Virus record (IMG/VR): IMGVR_UViG_3300017727_002076
Span: 1 to 36,477 of that record
From: a virus
Reading direction: 5' to 3' (one strand)
Length of the DNA: 36,477 bases
Shown here piece after piece: positions 20,142 to 27,794 of this stretch. The notes under the pieces were generated by a model. That model was not told the origin of the DNA and searched no databases. It saw only the letters and a program-made list of their open reading frames with translations. Position numbers and translations under genes: made by a program. Position 1 is the stretch's first letter, and each line of letters begins with the position of its first letter.

Positions 20142-20540
20142 ATGTTTGACTATGATACTTTCTCAGATCTTCACAAAGATGTTCACGGCTTTCGGCCTTC
20201 AGAAATCTTCATGAAAAATGTAAAACGTTTTTCTAATCAAGAGCGTGATGACCTGTGGGAAGCCCTCTGTGCTCAACTTGAAGAAAACACTAAAGCTGAG
20301 AAAGCTCAAGAAGAAGTTGATATTGCTAAGTTTGAAGCACGTATTCAAGACGTGATTGAACTTGGTGCTGGTAATCGGTTCAATGCTCTTCTTTGGATTA
20401 TAGGTACTGAAACCTTCTATCACATTCAGGATGTTGAGCATTTCGTTTGGGAGCAAGGAATTTTGTTTACCGACTATGGTAAGCAGTTAGTTAAAGATCT
20501 CGCAGAGATCGTAGAATATAAGGAATATGATTATGAATGA
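20142..20540 (+). CDS. Hypothetical acidic protein, 132 aa
   Basis: Preceded by AAGGAG and driven by its own TTGACA/TATAGT promoter, so probably early. Helical, acidic and aromatic-rich (VIELGAGNRFNALLWIIGTETFYHIQDVEHFVWEQGILFTDYG). No family is recognised. It overlaps the next small ORF by 8 bases. Confidence 0.72.
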   Translation: MFDYDTFSDLHKDVHGFRPSEIFMKNVKRFSNQERDDLWEALCAQLEENTKAEKAQEEVDIAKFEARIQDVIELGAGNRFNALLWIIGTETFYHIQDVEHFVWEQGILFTDYGKQLVKDLAEIVEYKEYDYE

Positions 20541-20703
20541 TGTATATTGGAAAGTTGAAGCGTTTTTGTTTAAAAACGGTAGTTATGAGTTACAAGAGTT
20601 TGGATCTGGATTTAAATACAAACAAGCTTGTAGCTATTATCAGTCTCTATACAATAGTAATGAGTATGCAATGCTCAAGATGAGTCGGTTAGATGGAAAA
20701 TAA
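20533..20703 (+). CDS. Small hypothetical protein, 56 aa
   Basis: ATG at 20533 overlaps the preceding gene; TAA at 20701-20703 is just before the next promoter. The sequence MNDVYWKVEAFLFKNGSYEL is beta-like and QACSYYQSLYNSNEYAML is helical, together a compact alpha/beta protein. No family is recognised. Confidence 0.58.
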   Translation: MNDVYWKVEAFLFKNGSYELQEFGSGFKYKQACSYYQSLYNSNEYAMLKMSRLDGK

Positions 20704-20706
20704 AAC

Positions 20707-20735
20707 TTGACATCAAGTTAAATAAATGCTAGACT
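20707..20735 (+). promoter_or_regulatory. Sigma70-like promoter TTGACA-N17-TAGACT
   Basis: The -35 and spacer are identical to those at 20089; the -10 is TAGACT (20730-20735), followed by GATTCTGTAA. It drives the metallopeptidase gene. Confidence 0.78.
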
Positions 20736-20761
20736 GATTCTGTAACCAGCGAGAGGTACTA

Positions 20762-21397
20762 ATGCTTATATATTCTTCAGATCAAAAAAACCTTATCGAA
20801 GCTCTTAAAAAAGACTGCTGGCATAGTGATTTGATCCAGAAATATTTAAACTATACAAAGTCTAAGCAGCGTGTGATCAAGACAGGTCGAACTGCTTGGA
20901 ATGATAGCGGTAAGTCTAAAACCTACAAAGCGGAATGGAAGTTCCAAGCCAAGTTCAAATATGACATTGTAGATTTCGACAACGCTAAAGAAGCTCAGAA
21001 GTATATGAAGCGTATACTAAAGTCTAAGCTTTGGGCTGAACTCTGTGGGGGTGATGCAAAAATCCCAACTCTAGATGTTATCAGTTTTCGGGGCCGCACT
21101 GCAGGTCGGGCCTATGGCTACAAAATCGAACTGTGTGCAATGAACGGTATGGACGCCTACACACTGCTTCATGAGATGGCACACTGTGCAGGTCACATGC
21201 ACCATGATGTATCGTTTCGCCAATGCATCTTACGGCTAACAAGTCGGTTCATTGGAGTAGAGGCTGCAAAGTTTCTCAAGAAGTGTTTCAAAGAACAGGG
21301 TCTGAAAATGTCAGTTCGCCAAGGACTGAAATCCCCTGAGGAATGGTTGGTAGGATACCAACGGTTAGCAGCAGCTAGAGAGAAAATAGCTGCTTGA
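20762..21397 (+). CDS. Zinc metallopeptidase-like protein (HExxH)
   Basis: A protein of 211 residues. YTLLHEMAHCAGHMHHDVSFRQ gives the HExxH zinc site (His137, Glu138, His141), with a likely third ligand among His145-His148 and a DxxF continuation seen in putative metallohydrolases of phages and actinobacteria, also reminiscent of SprT-like proteases. The N-terminal part is Lys-rich without recognised motifs. It has its own early-type promoter. A role in cutting host proteins early in infection is a guess. Its TGA stop lies inside the -35 box of the next promoter. Confidence 0.75.
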   Translation: MLIYSSDQKNLIEALKKDCWHSDLIQKYLNYTKSKQRVIKTGRTAWNDSGKSKTYKAEWKFQAKFKYDIVDFDNAKEAQKYMKRILKSKLWAELCGGDAKIPTLDVISFRGRTAGRAYGYKIELCAMNGMDAYTLLHEMAHCAGHMHHDVSFRQCILRLTSRFIGVEAAKFLKKCFKEQGLKMSVRQGLKSPEEWLVGYQRLAAAREKIAA

Positions 21398-21422
21398 CAT
21401 CAAGTTAAATATATGTTATGAT
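21394..21422 (+). promoter_or_regulatory. Sigma70-like promoter TTGACA-N17-TATGAT
   Basis: TTGACA (21394-21399) contains the TGA stop of the metallopeptidase gene; a 17-base spacer leads to TATGAT (21417-21422). It is the third near-identical promoter in 1.3 kb. Confidence 0.78.
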
Positions 21423-21449
21423 TCGTATGAACCCAAAAGGAGAATCACT

Positions 21450-21644
21450 GTGAACGACATTTTACAAGATATAGAACTGATCAAAGATTGTTTGATTAAC
21501 CTTGAAGAGGGTGCTTCAGATGAGCGCCGTAGTGCTATGTGGGCATTACAGGCTTTAGTGGAGCGTAAAGAGGCTCAAGTAGTAGAGTTTGAGTCTCAGA
21601 TGAATGAAGATGGTTACGCATGTAATCAAACTATGGTTGCTTAA
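21450..21644 (+). CDS. Small hypothetical acidic protein, 64 aa
   Basis: GTG start with AAGGAG 8 bases upstream. It consists of two or three acidic helices (ILQDIELIKDCLINLEEGA, RRSAMWALQALVERKEAQVVEFE). No family is recognised. It precedes the DUF932 gene in the same transcript. Confidence 0.68.
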   Translation: MNDILQDIELIKDCLINLEEGASDERRSAMWALQALVERKEAQVVEFESQMNEDGYACNQTMVA

Positions 21645-21655
21645 GGAGATATATT

Positions 21656-22627
21656 ATGGCACACGAAGTAGAAATTATTGATGGTCAAGCACAAATGGCT
21701 TATGCAGGTGAGCGCCCATGGCATGGTCTAGGTGTAGAGGTTCGCAATGATATGACGCCTCAACAGATGATGCAAAAAGCAGGTCTTGATTGGACGGTCC
21801 ATGAGGTTGAGTCCTATGTTGACTTTGAGGGTGACAAGATACCAACAGGTCAGAAGTCTTTGATCCGTTCATTGGATAAGAAAGTCTTAACTAATGTGGG
21901 TGAGGGTTGGAACCCTGTACAGAACTCAGAAGCATTCGACTTCTTCCATGAGTATGTCATGGCAGGAGATATGGAAATGAATACTGCAGGATCTTTGAAA
22001 GGTGGTAAAAATGTATTCGCACTGGCAAAAGTCAATGAGTCCTTCTCAATCAACGGTGGTGAAGACCAAGTGGACTCCTACCTACTGTTTAGCAATCCTC
22101 ACGAATATGGTAAAGCTATTGATATTCGTTTTACTCCCATTCGTGTTGTATGCAATAATACGCTCACATTTTCTTTGAACTCTCGTTCATCTAACTTTGT
22201 AAAGCTGAACCATCGTACACGGTTTGATGCCGACATGGTAAAGCAACAGATGGGTCTAGCGTCTGAGAAGTTTGCACAGTACAAAGATATGGCAGAGTTC
22301 CTGACCACCAAAAAGTTCTCTGTTGATGCATTGATCAACTACTACAATGAGGTATTTCCATATACCCACAAGGTTGCAGAAGCGCCTACCAAAGTAGAAG
22401 ATCTGTCAAAGAATGCACGTGAAGCCTATGCTGTATTAGAAACACAACCGGGTGCAGAATTTGGTGCAGGAACTTGGTGGCAAGCACTCAACTCCGTTAC
22501 GTACCTGACTGATCATAAGATGGGGCGTAACCCTGACTCACGTATGCAGTCATCATGGTTTGGTGTTAATCAAGCTCGTAAACTGAAAGCTGTAAACAAG
22601 GCTGTTGAGTATGCAACAGTCTCCTGA
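21656..22627 (+). CDS. DUF932-family phage/plasmid protein
   Basis: A protein of 323 residues. Family blocks are ERPWHGLGVEV (19-29), a central SYLLFSNPHEYGKAIDIRFTPIRVVCNNTL, and a C-terminal GTWWQALNSVTYLTDHKMGR, all typical of DUF932 (TIGR03299-type) proteins found on phages and plasmids. The biochemical function is unknown; these proteins often sit among anti-defence or early genes. AAGGAG precedes the ATG. Confidence 0.85.
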   Translation: MAHEVEIIDGQAQMAYAGERPWHGLGVEVRNDMTPQQMMQKAGLDWTVHEVESYVDFEGDKIPTGQKSLIRSLDKKVLTNVGEGWNPVQNSEAFDFFHEYVMAGDMEMNTAGSLKGGKNVFALAKVNESFSINGGEDQVDSYLLFSNPHEYGKAIDIRFTPIRVVCNNTLTFSLNSRSSNFVKLNHRTRFDADMVKQQMGLASEKFAQYKDMAEFLTTKKFSVDALINYYNEVFPYTHKVAEAPTKVEDLSKNAREAYAVLETQPGAEFGAGTWWQALNSVTYLTDHKMGRNPDSRMQSSWFGVNQARKLKAVNKAVEYATVS

Positions 22628-22739
22628 GGACAGTGATGGTGGTGGCGTTTATCAGGAACGCTACCACGAATATATATTGCGTAAGCTAAGAGAGGAACGT
22701 GAAAATGGCATACGATTGGTCCAAAATATACAAGGCTGA
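22611..22739 (+). CDS. Possible small ORF, 42 aa
   Basis: ATG at 22611 overlaps the DUF932 end by 17 bases, and the TGA lies 35 bases inside the next gene. The protein is charged with a helix (YQERYHEYILRKLREERENG). It fills the only gap between two genes. A clear Shine-Dalgarno is lacking, so the call is weak. Confidence 0.3.
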   Translation: MQQSPEDSDGGGVYQERYHEYILRKLREERENGIRLVQNIQG

Positions 22740-22941
22740 AGAAAATATTGAAATGCAGGTCACTGATTGGGTATATGAACATGTGCTCGAATATTTTGGT
22801 GTAGACGAAGTGACAGATCTGACCGAAGAAAATATTCTAGAAGTGCAAGCATTTTGGGATAATCTAAACGAATATAGTTGTATGAGTATAGGATATTCTA
22901 GCCTGATTAATAATTGGGAAGCTGAGAATGGTGAGATGTGA
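22705..22941 (+). CDS. Hypothetical acidic protein, 78 aa
   Basis: ATG at 22705 with AGAGGAA 8 bases upstream; the in-frame GTG at 22699 is less well placed. The protein is acidic and aromatic (VTDWVYEHVLEYFGVDEVTDL, SLINNWEAENGEM). No family is recognised. It overlaps the sulfotransferase gene by 14 bases. Confidence 0.68.
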   Translation: MAYDWSKIYKAEENIEMQVTDWVYEHVLEYFGVDEVTDLTEENILEVQAFWDNLNEYSCMSIGYSSLINNWEAENGEM

Positions 22942-23485
22942 AGATCTCAATGTTACATTTTTTCACGCAACAAAAAATGCAGGATCTAGTATTGAATACT
23001 GGTTAAAGAATAATGCAGATGGTGACGTGTATGATGGTGATCTCAGACATGCAGCACCTAAAGATACCGATGGTCTATTTGACGATTATGGATGGAGTTT
23101 CTGTTGTATAAGAAACCCTTGGGATAGAGTTGTTAGTTGGTACTTGTATTTCAAAAGACACAAGTTTTTAGATTGCGGTTTTGGAGAGTACATGAAGCAA
23201 GCTTCTGATAAAAATCTTAATGGTCTAAAATACGCAAGGTTTCCTGAACATCAAATATTTTATGTTAATAGGGTTGACTATTGTATTAGATATGAAAACT
23301 TAGTTGAAGATTTTAAGGTTGTGCAGAAGAAAGTAAACTGTTTTGAACCATTAGGTATCATGAATACTTCTCCAAATAAAAAGGGTAGGTATCTTGAATA
23401 TTACACTAAAGATGAATATATTAATATAGTCGGGGATTATTACAAAGAAGACTTTGACGTTATAGACTATTCTTTTGGAGATTGA
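22928..23485 (+). CDS. Sulfotransferase family protein
   Basis: A protein of 185 residues. FFHATKNAGSSIEYWL (11-26) is the 5'-phosphosulfate-binding loop, corresponding to the HxxKTAGTS of carbohydrate sulfotransferases. FCCIRNPWDRVVSWYLYF (58-75) is the 3'-phosphate-binding block with Arg62 and Ser70. The enzyme would transfer sulfate from PAPS to a sugar or other acceptor in the cytoplasm. It is smaller than typical Golgi-type relatives but keeps both PAPS sites. With the KDO and carbamoyltransferase genes it could decorate a surface glycan; the acceptor is unknown. Confidence 0.8.
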   Translation: MVRCEDLNVTFFHATKNAGSSIEYWLKNNADGDVYDGDLRHAAPKDTDGLFDDYGWSFCCIRNPWDRVVSWYLYFKRHKFLDCGFGEYMKQASDKNLNGLKYARFPEHQIFYVNRVDYCIRYENLVEDFKVVQKKVNCFEPLGIMNTSPNKKGRYLEYYTKDEYINIVGDYYKEDFDVIDYSFGD

Positions 23486-23486
23486 T

Positions 23487-23669
23487 ATGATTTTAATAAA
23501 TGATAATAACGAACCTGATCTACTTGGGATTATAGAAAGTAAAGATGACTTTGTTCATGTCAGCAAAATGGTTGATGTCATAAACAGAGATTTAGTCGAT
23601 TCTGGTTTTGATCAATATCAGTACAAAGCAGAGCGTAAAGGTAAGAAAGCTTATATCAGACTATTATAA
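23487..23669 (+). CDS. Small hypothetical protein, 60 aa
   Basis: ATG at 23487 is 6 bases after GGAG; an upstream TTG at 23475 is less likely. The sequence is mixed alpha/beta with an acidic first half and a basic end (QYKAERKGKKAYIRLL). No family is recognised. Its TAA stop is part of the late promoter TATAAATAG. Confidence 0.62.
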   Translation: MILINDNNEPDLLGIIESKDDFVHVSKMVDVINRDLVDSGFDQYQYKAERKGKKAYIRLL

Positions 23670-23673
23670 ATAG
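23665..23673 (+). promoter_or_regulatory. T4-like late promoter TATAAATAG
   Basis: Perfect TATAAATAG, 19 bases before the ATG of the structural protein at 23693. It overlaps the stop codon of the upstream gene, as at 16499. Confidence 0.75.
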
Positions 23674-23692
23674 TAGCAAAAAAGGTTTTCCT

Positions 23693-24409
23693 ATGGCTGT
23701 TAATAGATACTTTGCTAATACTCACCTAGCTGAGATGGTAGATATTTCTGCAGGTGAAGTTGTAGACGTACACAAGATCGACAAGTTTGGTTACAATAGT
23801 GCCGTAAGTAATACTTCCTATGAAACTATTTGGGATGGTAACAATCTTTACACCTATATCGAAACTGCAGGTACAGCCACGGTAACAAGTTCTAATACGT
23901 CAGCAGACAATGGTAGTACTATAGAGATAGAGGGGTTAGACGTAAACTATGATCAAGTATCTGAAACCCTAACTGTCGGTGGTTCTGCAGGTACAGTAGA
24001 GTTCTATAGAGTCTATAGGGCCAGCGTGGTAACACCAAATACAGGAACCGCTAATGTCGGTGCTGTGACAATCACTGTAGATAGTAAGAGTGCCGCTATC
24101 ATCTCGCCTGACCAAGGGCAAACATTGATGTGCGTCTACACTATCCCAAGAAGATATACAGGTTATCTTATTCAGTTAGATGTTGGCAGTTCAAAGGACG
24201 TTGAAAATACTATTCGAGTAGTAGTAAGAAACGGTTCAAGTCAAGCTTTCAATGTAAAAGCATTCCTGTCAAAACGTGGTGGTTTTTCAGAAAAAAACTT
24301 TAGGATACCTGTAGAAATACCTCAAAAAAATGATATAGAAGTCCAAGCACTTGCTTCTGCAACTAGTAGCATTAGTGCAGGATTTGAGTTAATTTTATGT
24401 AGAAAATAA
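23693..24409 (+). CDS. Putative virion structural protein
   Basis: A protein of 238 residues. It is beta-rich with many Thr/Val/Ser/Gly residues. The N-terminal VHKIDKFGYNSAVSNTSYETIWDGNNLYTYIETAGTATV and the later TGYLIQLDVGSSKDVENTIRVVVRNGSSQAFNVKAFL resemble a structural protein widespread in marine phages. Candidate roles are a decoration, baseplate or fibre-associated protein; the sequence does not decide. It is directly behind a late promoter, which fits a virion protein. Confidence 0.75.
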   Translation: MAVNRYFANTHLAEMVDISAGEVVDVHKIDKFGYNSAVSNTSYETIWDGNNLYTYIETAGTATVTSSNTSADNGSTIEIEGLDVNYDQVSETLTVGGSAGTVEFYRVYRASVVTPNTGTANVGAVTITVDSKSAAIISPDQGQTLMCVYTIPRRYTGYLIQLDVGSSKDVENTIRVVVRNGSSQAFNVKAFLSKRGGFSEKNFRIPVEIPQKNDIEVQALASATSSISAGFELILCRK

Positions 24410-24410
24410 C

Positions 24411-24439
24411 TTGACATCTGTGGCGAATCAGTGTATAAC
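24411..24439 (+). promoter_or_regulatory. Sigma70-like promoter TTGACA-N17-TATAAC, leaderless
   Basis: TTGACA at 24411-24416 begins 1 base after the structural gene stop, followed by a 17-base spacer and TATAAC at 24434-24439. The expected transcription start is the A of the ATG at 24446. Confidence 0.75.
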
Positions 24440-24445
24440 ATAAGT

Positions 24446-25666
24446 ATGACACAAAACACACACATGAATCATCTCGAAGATAAAGTACTCTACGGTGGTG
24501 TTGACGGTACACGTCAAGCCATCCTTGCTGTACGTGAACTAAAAAACATGTTAAAAGGAGATCAGCATGGAACTGTCTCAGTTAAGTGGGATGGAGCACC
24601 TTCCATCTTTGCTGGCATTGATCCTAGCGATGGGGTTTTCTTTGTTGCTAAGAAGGGAATCTTCAATAAGAGTCCTAAGGTCTATAAGTCTGCTGCAGAC
24701 GTGGACGCTGACACTAGTGGTGGTCTTGCTACTAAACTTAAACTTGCTCTCAAGTATCTTCCCTCTATAGGCATCACAGGGGTTGTCCAAGGAGATTGGC
24801 TGTTCGGTGCTGATGATCTATATTATGAAACCATTGAAGGAAAAGACTATGTTGCTTTCCACCCTAACACTATTGTCTATGCTGTTCCTGCTGAGTCAGA
24901 TGCAGCAAAAGCTATCACTACAGCCAAGCTTGGTATTGTGTGGCACACCTCATACAAAGGCGACTCCTTTGAAACCATGGAAGCAACCTTTGGCGTTGAC
25001 ATAAATAACTTCCATGAAAGTGACGATGTATTCTACATCAGTTCTATGATGGACATTAATGGAAGTGTTACCAATGAAAATCTTATTAAAGTATCTGAAG
25101 ACTTGTCTGAGTGTGGCAAACTCTTTGGTAAAATATCTAGCAACACGCTCAACAAAATCCAATCCCATGAAAAGTTACCGAGCCTCATTGAGCAGTTCAA
25201 CAATACCTTCGTCAGAAACGGACAAGGAATTGGAGATTCAGCAGGACATGTATCTAGCTTCATTGGATGGATCACATCACGGTTTCAAACAGAAATCGAC
25301 AAACGCAAAACAGCAAGGGGCAAACTTGTCCAACAAGAACTCTTGAATGATCTACTATCTTTTCTTAATAATGATACCCAATCTGACCTAAAAAAGATAT
25401 TCGATTTGCAAAAACATCTAGTTTCAGCAAAAATAAAAGTTATAAATACTCTTGATATTGTAAATGAAGTTAAAACTTTTGTTAAGACTGACAGTGGTTA
25501 CAAGGCAACAAAAGCCGAAGGTTATGTTGCTATAGATAAGCTAGGTGGTGACGCAGTGAAATTGGTTGATCGTATGGAGTTTTCATACAACAACTTTTCA
25601 CCGAATATTTTAAAGGGATGGGAAGAACCAAAAGGTAAAGTAGATGGCAAAGAAGTTAGACTTTAA
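24446..25666 (+). CDS. Divergent ligase / covalent nucleotidyltransferase-like phage protein
   Basis: A protein of 406 residues. SVKWDGAPSIFAG has KxDG (47-50), the ligase motif I with the nucleotide-accepting Lys. GVVQGDWLFG (112-121) resembles motif III (GE..G in RNA ligases). EGYVAID (358-364) followed by VKLVDRMEF (371-379) resembles motifs IV and V. The III-IV gap is long, about 240 residues, mostly helical, so an insertion is implied. If the motifs are real, it would be an ATP-dependent DNA or RNA ligase or capping-like enzyme; it could instead be an inactive virion relative. The ATG at 24446 coincides with the predicted transcription start; the upstream GTG at 24431 lies inside the promoter. 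Confidence 0.6.
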   Translation: MTQNTHMNHLEDKVLYGGVDGTRQAILAVRELKNMLKGDQHGTVSVKWDGAPSIFAGIDPSDGVFFVAKKGIFNKSPKVYKSAADVDADTSGGLATKLKLALKYLPSIGITGVVQGDWLFGADDLYYETIEGKDYVAFHPNTIVYAVPAESDAAKAITTAKLGIVWHTSYKGDSFETMEATFGVDINNFHESDDVFYISSMMDINGSVTNENLIKVSEDLSECGKLFGKISSNTLNKIQSHEKLPSLIEQFNNTFVRNGQGIGDSAGHVSSFIGWITSRFQTEIDKRKTARGKLVQQELLNDLLSFLNNDTQSDLKKIFDLQKHLVSAKIKVINTLDIVNEVKTFVKTDSGYKATKAEGYVAIDKLGGDAVKLVDRMEFSYNNFSPNILKGWEEPKGKVDGKEVRL

Positions 25667-26099
25667 AGATTTTTTAACTGTGGATTACACTCAGACAGGT
25701 GATCCACAGCTTGCTAAGAACGCAAAAAAGCGTAAGCAACATATTCCTACAGGTAATACAGGAGAGTCTGTAGAACCTGCAGACGAAGCGTTGAGCATGG
25801 CAGCTAGACGCAAAAAAGCAATTACCATGAAAAAAATACAAGCACGTCTAAAGGTTGGGCGTAAGAAAGCTTCTATGAAAGTTGCCGATAAAGGTAAGCT
25901 TGAAAGAAGATCTCGTAAGGCTGCACGTAATGCTATCGCTAAAAAACTCACAAAAGGTGTTTCTAAGGCAGAGTTGACTCCTGCAAGAAAAGCTGAGATA
26001 GAAAAGCGCCTAGATAAGATGCAAGGTAAGGTTAGCAGACTAGCTAAGAAAATGCTACCCAAAATCCGTAAGTCTGAACTAGAGAAAAAACGTGGGTGA
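25644..26099 (+). CDS. Very basic virion-associated protein
   Basis: A protein of 151 residues, about 30 percent Lys/Arg, starting 23 bases inside the ligase-like gene end. The N-terminus MAKKLDFKDFLTVD resembles the capsid-targeting starts of neighbours. The rest is a Lys/Arg/Ala-rich helix series (RSRKAARNAIAKKLTKGVSK, KAEIEKRLDKMQGKVSRLAKKML). A packaged DNA-binding or scaffold-core protein is likely. No family name is known to me. Confidence 0.72.
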   Translation: MAKKLDFKDFLTVDYTQTGDPQLAKNAKKRKQHIPTGNTGESVEPADEALSMAARRKKAITMKKIQARLKVGRKKASMKVADKGKLERRSRKAARNAIAKKLTKGVSKAELTPARKAEIEKRLDKMQGKVSRLAKKMLPKIRKSELEKKRG

Positions 26100-26101
26100 T
26101 T

Positions 26102-27571
26102 ATGATAAACAGATTTAGTCAGTTTCTTGTAGAAGAAGAAAAAACTGTATTTCTAACTATGGGTAGGTTTAATCCACCCACAATGGGTCATGGTATGCTA
26201 TTAGACAAGGTGTCTAAGGCTGCAGGTAAGAGTCCATATAGAATCTTTGTCTCACAATCAACAGATTCAAAAAAGAATCCTTTGACATATAAAGACAAGA
26301 TTAAGTTCGTAAGAAAAATGTTTCCAAAGCATGCTAGATCTGTGATGATGGATACTAGTGTGAAGACACCTATTGATGCAGCAGTAAAGTTGTACAATGA
26401 GGGCTACAAGAACATTGTGATGTTGGCTGATGCTGATCGTACTAGAGAGTATGAAGCTTTGCTCAACAAATATAATGGTAAAGAAGCACGTCATGGGTTC
26501 TATAACTTTAACTCTATGAAGTTTGTCAGTGTTGGTGGAAGAGATCCTGATGCTAAAGGTATTGAGGGTGTATCTGCAACTAAGCAACGTAATGCTGCAA
26601 AAGAAAATGATTTTACTACTTTTGCACAAGGTTTACCTAAGAACGTATCCAACAAAGATGCTAAAGCATTATTTAATGCTGTACGTAAGGGTATGGGTCT
26701 GAAGGAACAAACAGAGTTCAAGAATCATGTTCAGTTGTCACCTGTGTCTGATCTGAGAGAAGCCTATGTAAACGATGGACTGTTTGAGCAAGGCGATGAA
26801 GTTGTCATGCATAAACATGAGATTGTTGGCAACATCAAACACCTTGGGTCAAACTATGTTATCGTTGAATCCAAAGGCGAGACTTGGAGATGTTGGTTGA
26901 ACGATGTATCAAAGGTACACCCTAGTTCTGAGAATAGATGGCAGGAAGCCCCATACAAAGATCCCGGTGATGCAGGACTGAATGAAGAAAGACTTCCAGA
27001 TTATGGCACACCTGAGTCTACAGCAAGAGCTAAGAAGATTACACCTGGTCAAAAAGAAGCTTGTTGGAGTGGATATAAGCAAGTTGGTATGAAACCAAAA
27101 GGTGGTAAAATGGTTCCCAACTGTGTTGCAGAATATGGTGGTCCACCCATCTCAAGAAAGACTTATCTCAAGCAAGATCCTATGAAAGAGAAGTCTTCCC
27201 AAGATCCTGATATTAAGGATAGAGAAGGTACACAGCCTAAGAGATATCACTCAGGTCTTCAGAAGGCTACAAAGGTTGCACGTGATAGACACTTTAAGAA
27301 GCATGGAAAGAAAGCTGACAATGATGCGTCTGCTTATAAACCTGCTCCCGGTGATAAAACCGCAAAGACGAAACCGTCTAAATATACTAAAGTAGTTAAT
27401 AAAATGTTAAATAAAGAAGATGCTGTTCAAACAGCACGTAAGCGTATTGAACGTGAAAAAGACATGGAAAAGAAAAGTGACGCCAATCAAAAAGTGCGTC
27501 ATGATAAAATATTAGATAAAGCAAGAAGAGCAAGAATGCTCCGTAGAAACAAGGGTATTTCAGATGATTAA
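26102..27571 (+). CDS. Nucleotidyltransferase (HxGH class) with capsid-targeting-like start and long C-terminal region
   Basis: A protein of 489 residues. FLTMGRFNPPTMGHGML (17-33) holds the T/HxGH motif as TMGH, and GVSATKQR (156-163) is the ISxTxxR motif, both of the cytidylyl/NMN-adenylyltransferase superfamily. The N-terminus MINRFSQFLVEEEK resembles the T4 internal-protein signal (F..FL.E). After about residue 200 the protein turns into charged segments, including a CWSGYKQVGMKPKGGKMVPNC block and a Lys-rich tail. The enzyme may therefore be packaged and ejected; this is inferred. ATG at 26102 is used; a GTG at 26096 (GTGA overlap) is an alternative. Confidence 0.78.
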   Translation: MINRFSQFLVEEEKTVFLTMGRFNPPTMGHGMLLDKVSKAAGKSPYRIFVSQSTDSKKNPLTYKDKIKFVRKMFPKHARSVMMDTSVKTPIDAAVKLYNEGYKNIVMLADADRTREYEALLNKYNGKEARHGFYNFNSMKFVSVGGRDPDAKGIEGVSATKQRNAAKENDFTTFAQGLPKNVSNKDAKALFNAVRKGMGLKEQTEFKNHVQLSPVSDLREAYVNDGLFEQGDEVVMHKHEIVGNIKHLGSNYVIVESKGETWRCWLNDVSKVHPSSENRWQEAPYKDPGDAGLNEERLPDYGTPESTARAKKITPGQKEACWSGYKQVGMKPKGGKMVPNCVAEYGGPPISRKTYLKQDPMKEKSSQDPDIKDREGTQPKRYHSGLQKATKVARDRHFKKHGKKADNDASAYKPAPGDKTAKTKPSKYTKVVNKMLNKEDAVQTARKRIEREKDMEKKSDANQKVRHDKILDKARRARMLRRNKGISDD

Positions 27572-27794
27572 CTTTAAAAACCATATTGTTTTAGAAGGTA
27601 GCTTTGCAGATAAATCCAAAGCATCAGGAATATCTGTAGGCACTCTAAAGAAAGTTTATAACCGTGGTGTTGCAGCATGGAAGACAGGGCATCGTCCCGG
27701 TACTACTCCACAACAATGGGGGCATGCACGTGTGAATGCGTTTATCGCAAAGAAGAAAAAGGGTAATCTAAATCACGACAAGGATCTAGCATAA
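27564..27794 (+). CDS. DUF5824-family phage protein
   Basis: A protein of 76 residues. SKASGISVGTLKKVYNRGVAAWKTGHRPGTTPQQWGHARVNAF is the DUF5824 signature, seen in many phages. The start MINFKNHIVLEG resembles the neighbouring capsid-targeting N-termini, with a possible protease site after the Glu of IVLE. The basic C-terminus could bind DNA. It overlaps the upstream gene by 8 bases and the next by one. Confidence 0.82.
   Translation: MINFKNHIVLEGSFADKSKASGISVGTLKKVYNRGVAAWKTGHRPGTTPQQWGHARVNAFIAKKKKGNLNHDKDLA

Noticed and set aside
24431-24445. GTG at 24431 as start of the ligase-like gene
   Set aside because: It overlaps the -10 box; the ATG at 24446 coincides with the predicted transcription start.
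25441-25448. TATAAATA inside the ligase-like gene as a late promoter
   Set aside because: No gene starts within a useful distance; likely chance in AT-rich coding sequence, though an internal transcript cannot be ruled out.
25691-26062. 123-aa minus-strand ORF opposite the basic virion protein
   Set aside because: Leu/Ala/Ser-rich shadow of a Lys/Arg-rich coding strand.
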